A program made the translations under genes and the position numbers. A stretch of 64,000 bases of DNA from Bog-473 sp963788125. GTDB taxonomy: Bacteria; Actinomycetota; Acidimicrobiia; Acidimicrobiales; RAAP-2. The DNA is taken from positions 1,240,001 to 1,304,000 of the forward strand of contig CAWBFN010000001.1 in the NCBI GenBank assembly GCA_963788125.1, read 5' to 3'. Position 1 is the first letter of the stretch, and every line of letters begins with the position of its first letter. A model generated the notes under the pieces. It was not told where the DNA came from, did not search any database, and saw only the letters and a list, made by a program, of their open reading frames with translations. This document shows, one piece after another, positions 60,622 to 64,000 of the stretch.

Positions 60622-61899
60622 ATGTCTCGTTGGCCCAAGCCGCCTGAGGGCAGTTGGACGAAGCATTACCCCGAGTTGGGCACCGAACCGGTGTCCTACG
60701 AGGATTCGATCTCGCCCGAGTTCTACGCGCTCGAGCGAGAGGCGATCTTCAAGCGGAGTTGGCTGAATGTGGGCCGGGTGGATCTGGTGCCCCGCAACGG
60801 CAGCTACTTCACCAAGGAGCTCGACGTGGCCAGCACCTCGGTGGTCGTCGTGCGTGGCAGCGACGGCAAGGTGCGGGCCTTTCACAACATCTGCCGCCAT
60901 CGCGGCAACAAGCTGGTATGGAACGACTTCCCGCGGGAGGAGACCAAGGGCACCTGCCGGCAGTTCACCTGCAAGTACCACGGTTGGCGCTACGACCTGG
61001 AGGGCTCGCTGACCTACGTCCAACAAGAGGGCGAGTTCTTTGACCTCGACACGTCGCAGTACGGGCTGGTCCCCATCCACTGTGACGTCTGGGAGGGCTT
61101 CATCTTCATCAACCTGGCGAAGGAGCCCGAGCAGAGCCTCACGGAGTTCCTCGGCCCGATGATCACCGCCCTCGAGGGCTACCCCTTCGACCAGATGTCG
61201 GAGCGCTGGTACTACAAGACGGAGGTCAACGCCAACTGGAAGCTCTTCATGGACGCCTTTCAGGAGTTCTACCACGCACCGGTCCTTCACGCGAACCAGA
61301 CGCCACCCAAGTTCGCCGCGCCCGCCCGGGAGAGCGGATTCGAAGCGCCCTACTACCGGATCGACGGTCCGCACCGTCTGGTCAGCACCTCGGGCATCCG
61401 CGTCTGGGAGATGGACAAAGACATGCGCAAGCCGATGGAGGACATCACCCGCAGCGGCCTGTTCGGCGCCTGGGAGACGCCCGATCTCGGGGTCGACAAG
61501 TTGCCGGCAGGTCTCAACCCGGCGGGATGCGATCCCTGGGGCCTGGACTCGTTCCAGCTCTTCCCGAACTTCGTGATCCTCTTCTGGGCCCAGGGCTGGT
61601 ACCTCACCTACCACTACTGGCCGACGTCGGAGAGAAGCCACATCTTCGAAGGCACGCTGTACTTCGTACCGGCCAAGACGGCCGAGGAGCGGATCGCCCA
61701 CGAGATGGCCGCGGTGTCGTTCAAGGAGTACGCCCTCCAGGACGCCAACACCCTCGAAGCCACCCAGACCATGCTGGAGTCGCGCGTGCTCGACAGATTC
61801 CCGCTGAACGACCAGGAGGTCCTCTGCCGCCACCTGCACAAGGTGACGGCCGACTGGGTCGAGGACTACCAGAAGAAGGCCGGGGTCGGCGCCGAATGA
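60622..61899 (+). CDS. Rieske non-heme iron oxygenase, alpha subunit
   Basis: 425 residues. Rieske [2Fe-2S] ligands Cys91-x-His93 (ICRHRGN) and Cys117-x2-His120 (CKYHGWRY). The mononuclear iron site shows Glu215-x2-His218-x4-His223 (AFQEFYHAPVLHANQ), Glu standing at the bridging Asp/Glu position. Cytosolic; hydroxylates an aromatic, terpenoid or steroid-like substrate using electrons from a reductase, possibly the one at 43287. ATG 60622 with GGAGGAG upstream. It overlaps the next gene by 4 bp (ATGA) and starts a four-gene operon. No beta subunit gene is present, which fits an alpha3 enzyme such as KshA. Confidence 0.93.
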   Translation: MSRWPKPPEGSWTKHYPELGTEPVSYEDSISPEFYALEREAIFKRSWLNVGRVDLVPRNGSYFTKELDVASTSVVVVRGSDGKVRAFHNICRHRGNKLVWNDFPREETKGTCRQFTCKYHGWRYDLEGSLTYVQQEGEFFDLDTSQYGLVPIHCDVWEGFIFINLAKEPEQSLTEFLGPMITALEGYPFDQMSERWYYKTEVNANWKLFMDAFQEFYHAPVLHANQTPPKFAAPARESGFEAPYYRIDGPHRLVSTSGIRVWEMDKDMRKPMEDITRSGLFGAWETPDLGVDKLPAGLNPAGCDPWGLDSFQLFPNFVILFWAQGWYLTYHYWPTSERSHIFEGTLYFVPAKTAEERIAHEMAAVSFKEYALQDANTLEATQTMLESRVLDRFPLNDQEVLCRHLHKVTADWVEDYQKKAGVGAE

Positions 61900-62228
61900 G
61901 CGCCATGTTGCCGGCGGAGTTCTCCGAGCTGGAGCCGTTCGCCGCCGAATGGAGCTTGCCGAGCGAGACCGAACGCTACGCCAGGCGTATCTCGAGCTCC
62001 ATGGAGGACATGCGGGCGTTCTACAACGCGATCACACCGGTGGCGACGGCTGCCATCGCGTACTGCAACCAGTACCCGCTCGACGCGATGCCCGAGGACG
62101 TCCTCAATCTCATGCACCTCCTGTACTCCATGATCATGGTGTCCTTCCCGGTGGAGTGCTGGGGCCAGCCCCGCGTCCCCGACTCGGGCGCCGCAGCGCT
62201 GGAATGCCTTGTTGAGCCCGCTCCCTGA
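61896..62228 (+). CDS. Small helical partner protein of the Rieske oxygenase
   Basis: 110 residues: LPAEFSELEPFAAEWSLPSE, RYARRISSSMEDMRAFYNAI, LNLMHLLYSMIMVSFPVECW, QPRVPDSGAAALE. Mostly alpha-helical by pattern, with no cofactor motif, signal or membrane segment. I recall similar unnamed proteins next to Rieske oxygenases in other actinobacteria, but know no function for them. ATGA overlap with the oxygenase gene means near-stoichiometric synthesis, so it could be an oxygenase subunit, chaperone or substrate carrier. The LLM gene begins 5 nt after its stop. Confidence 0.75.
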   Translation: MSAMLPAEFSELEPFAAEWSLPSETERYARRISSSMEDMRAFYNAITPVATAAIAYCNQYPLDAMPEDVLNLMHLLYSMIMVSFPVECWGQPRVPDSGAAALECLVEPAP

Positions 62229-62233
62229 GCGAA

Positions 62234-63205
62234 GTGGGTGAACTCGAGCTGTCGTGCGGCCTCCCGCCGGGGCCCGACTTCGCCGACCTGACGGTGCTGG
62301 CCGAGGAGCTGGGCTACACGCGGGTGTGGATCTTCGACTCGGCGCCACTCTGGGAGGATGCCTTCGCTCACCTGGCACTGGCCGCGGTACGCACGAGGCG
62401 CATCGGTCTGGCCACCGCGGTACTCATCCCGACGCAACGCTCCCTGATGACGATGGCGTCGGGCATCGCCACGATCGCCCGGCTGTCCGACGCCCGCTTC
62501 CGGGCCTGCTTCGGTACCGGGTACACGGCACGCATGGCCATCGGTCAGCGACCCATGGCACTCGATTCGCTGATCGAGTACGTGGCGACCCTCCGCCGTC
62601 TGCTCGCCGGGGAGGTTGTCTACCTCGACGGGAAAGCTGCCCGCATGGAGCAGTGGACCGGCATGGCGGCGCCGCGCCCGATCAGCGTGCCGTTGTGGCT
62701 CAGTGTGCTCGGCCCGCGCGGCAACGAGCGTGCACCCGAGGTGGCGGACGGGACGATCGGCCCGCCGCACCCCACACTGCCGACCGCAACGATGGTGTCC
62801 GGCACGGTGCTCGAACCCGGAGAGAGTCCGAAGTCGAGCCGGGTGCGGGAGGCGATAGGGCCCTGGCGAGTCGTCGGTTGGCACACCGCCTATGCCGTAG
62901 GAGGCGCCGAGTCCGTCGACGCCAGGCCGGGCGGCTCGCAGTGGCGGGCCGCGCTCGAGGCACTGGCACCCGCAGCCGAACGTCACCTGCTCACCTTCCA
63001 GGGCCACGTCACCCATCTGACCGAGCGCGACGTTCCCCTCCTCGAGCACATTGACGTCGACACCATGGTCGCAGACCCGGCCGACATCGGCCGAGAGCTC
63101 GATCGGCTTTCGGAGGCCGGCTTCAGCGAGGCCATGTACACCCCCGCCGGGCCCGACATCGCACGCGAGCTGCGGGCGTTCGCCGCGGCCTACCGCTCGA
63201 GGTAG
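62234..63205 (+). CDS. LLM-class F420-type oxidoreductase
   Basis: 323 residues: LELSCGLPPGPDFADLTVLA, YTRVWIFDSAPLWEDAFAHL, GLATAVLIPTQRSLMTMASG, FRACFGTGYTARMAIGQRP. Another luciferase-like subfamily, different from the four other LLMs here. GTG 62234 lies 5 nt after the preceding stop, so it is part of the Rieske operon. It may reduce or oxidise the Rieske product with F420H2 or F420; substrate unknown. The EthD-like gene follows 7 nt later. Confidence 0.87.
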   Translation: MGELELSCGLPPGPDFADLTVLAEELGYTRVWIFDSAPLWEDAFAHLALAAVRTRRIGLATAVLIPTQRSLMTMASGIATIARLSDARFRACFGTGYTARMAIGQRPMALDSLIEYVATLRRLLAGEVVYLDGKAARMEQWTGMAAPRPISVPLWLSVLGPRGNERAPEVADGTIGPPHPTLPTATMVSGTVLEPGESPKSSRVREAIGPWRVVGWHTAYAVGGAESVDARPGGSQWRAALEALAPAAERHLLTFQGHVTHLTERDVPLLEHIDVDTMVADPADIGRELDRLSEAGFSEAMYTPAGPDIARELRAFAAAYRSR

Positions 63206-63212
63206 AACATCC

Positions 63213-63995
63213 ATGCCGGCCCTGACGGGCACCCCCTCCGACGACGTGCCCGGAATCCTCGCCACCGGCCGAACGGACGTCACGACGATCTTCGTTTCGA
63301 TGTCGGCCCGCAACCCGGAGGGTCGGGACGCGGAGTACATAGAGTGGCACGGCCTCGATCACGAGGCCGAGCAGCACCGGCTCCCCGCCCTCCGGGCGTC
63401 GCGGCGGTTGGTGTCGACTCCTGCGTGCCGCGCCGCCCGCGCCGCCAGCCGAGGGCAGTACGACGAGATCGATCATCTGATGACGTACTTCTTCGCGGAT
63501 GTGGCCGGGCTCGAGGCGTTCGAAACTCTGAGTCTGGCGTTGACCAATGCCGGACGGAACGCGTACCGCCTCGGTCAACCCTTCCATGCGTCGATCCCCA
63601 AGATGCCCTTGCTGGAGCTGGCGGGGTATCACCTGGACGGGACCGCGGCGGCACCGCGGATCAAGGTGGGTGCCGACGTGCTCCCCTGGTGGCCGGCACG
63701 GGCGGTGTACGTGCTTCTCGAGCGGGGGGAGGCACTTCCGACGCAGCTCATCGCCGTCGACGGAGTAGCCGGAGCGTGGTGGGGTACGGGAATCCCGATC
63801 AACGCCCCTCACCCCAATTCCGACAACCCCGGACTGCGGATCACCTACCTCTTTCTCGACGGAGAACCCGCCGAGACAGCCGAGCGGCTCCGCCCGGTCC
63901 TGCAGCGTCGATGGGACAGCCTGCCCGTCACCCCGCTCCTCGCCGCGCCGTTCCACACCGTGGTGCGCCACGACTGGGGGCGTTACCTGCCCTGA
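63213..63995 (+). CDS. EthD-like / dimeric alpha-beta barrel protein
   Basis: 260 residues. N-terminal half: TIFVSMSARNPEGRDAEYIE, WHGLDHEAEQHRLPALRASR, LMTYFFADVAGLEAFETLS, reminiscent of the EthD ferredoxin-like fold; the C-terminal half looks like a second, diverged copy (VYVLLERGEALP; RITYLFLDGEPAETAERLR). No cofactor motif. Last gene of the Rieske operon in the window; ATG 63213 with GAGG upstream. Such proteins often assist oxygenases or catalyse cyclisation or isomerisation. Function unknown. The stop lies just before the window end. Confidence 0.78.
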   Translation: MPALTGTPSDDVPGILATGRTDVTTIFVSMSARNPEGRDAEYIEWHGLDHEAEQHRLPALRASRRLVSTPACRAARAASRGQYDEIDHLMTYFFADVAGLEAFETLSLALTNAGRNAYRLGQPFHASIPKMPLLELAGYHLDGTAAAPRIKVGADVLPWWPARAVYVLLERGEALPTQLIAVDGVAGAWWGTGIPINAPHPNSDNPGLRITYLFLDGEPAETAERLRPVLQRRWDSLPVTPLLAAPFHTVVRHDWGRYLP

Positions 63996-64000
63996 GTGAG

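Noticed and set aside
1..64000. Search for CRISPR arrays, tRNA or rRNA genes, IS ends, prophage genes and toxin-antitoxin pairs
   Set aside because: No repeated spacer pattern, no cloverleaf-like or rRNA-like segments, no transposase, integrase or phage structural gene, and no antitoxin next to the HicA-like orphan were seen by eye.

Overview
The window is a 64 kb, GC-rich, densely coded piece of an actinobacterial-type chromosome. I see no rRNA, tRNA, IS element, prophage or CRISPR array. Five luciferase-like (LLM) oxidoreductases, four of them F420-type by sequence feel, together with CaiB/BaiF CoA-transferases, many acyl-CoA dehydrogenases, GTG starts and apparently leaderless promoters fit the Actinomycetota. 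An Acidimicrobiia-like or mycobacteria-like soil or aquatic organism is my inference, not a measured placement.

Left part (1-18.7 kb): carbohydrate reserve and stress genes. In order: the end of a phosphoketolase, an XRE-HTH/PNPOx-like flavin-binding protein, a two-CBS protein, an acidic small protein, a GT4 glycosyltransferase, a glycogen-debranching-type glucosidase, an ABC-2 exporter, a MscS-type channel, a DUF2254 membrane protein, a kinase-less KdpD/USP protein, an iron-sulfur PD-(D/E)XK-like protein, a GlcD-like FAD oxidase, a Cof-type HAD phosphatase and an alpha-glucan phosphorylase. Two DosR/DevR-like boxes, ahead of the XRE-PNPOx gene and ahead of the glycosyltransferase, suggest a hypoxia or dormancy type of control.

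Middle and right (18.8-64 kb): an acyl-CoA and xenobiotic or terpenoid/steroid type catabolic island made of small operons with many 1-4 bp gene overlaps. Main units are: (a) a minus-strand operon of CoA-transferase, LLM, DUF427-thioesterase fusion, DUF427 and carboxymuconolactone-decarboxylase-like protein, with a TauD-type dioxygenase upstream; (b) a B12-dependent acyl-CoA mutase pair with isobutyryl-CoA-mutase-type specificity residues; (c) an acyl-CoA ligase plus two acyl-CoA dehydrogenases, overlapping; (d) a second ligase plus a frameshifted CoA-transferase; (e) an oxygenase reductase plus dehydrogenase, divergent from a TetR regulator; (f) aldehyde dehydrogenase, two dehydrogenases and an enoyl-CoA hydratase, next to a GntR regulator; (g) an FMNH2-type LLM with a CitE-like lyase and an orphan substrate-binding protein; (h) an SDR and an LLM, a frameshifted TetR and a P450; (i) a Rieske oxygenase, a 110-residue partner, an LLM and an EthD-like protein in one tight operon.

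A plausible overall flow is: uptake or sensing of a hydrophobic carboxylic or cyclic substrate; oxygenation by P450, Rieske, LLM or TauD enzymes; oxidation by SDR and ALDH; activation to CoA by ligases or CoA-transferases; beta-oxidation by paired dehydrogenases and hydratase; branched-chain handling by the mutase; and release by thioesterases or a CitE-type lyase. The actual substrate cannot be read from the sequence.

Three genes (ABC ATPase, a CaiB-type CoA-transferase, a TetR regulator) carry single frameshifts. Each is repaired by removing one base or adding two, so either the assembly has indel errors or these genes are decaying.
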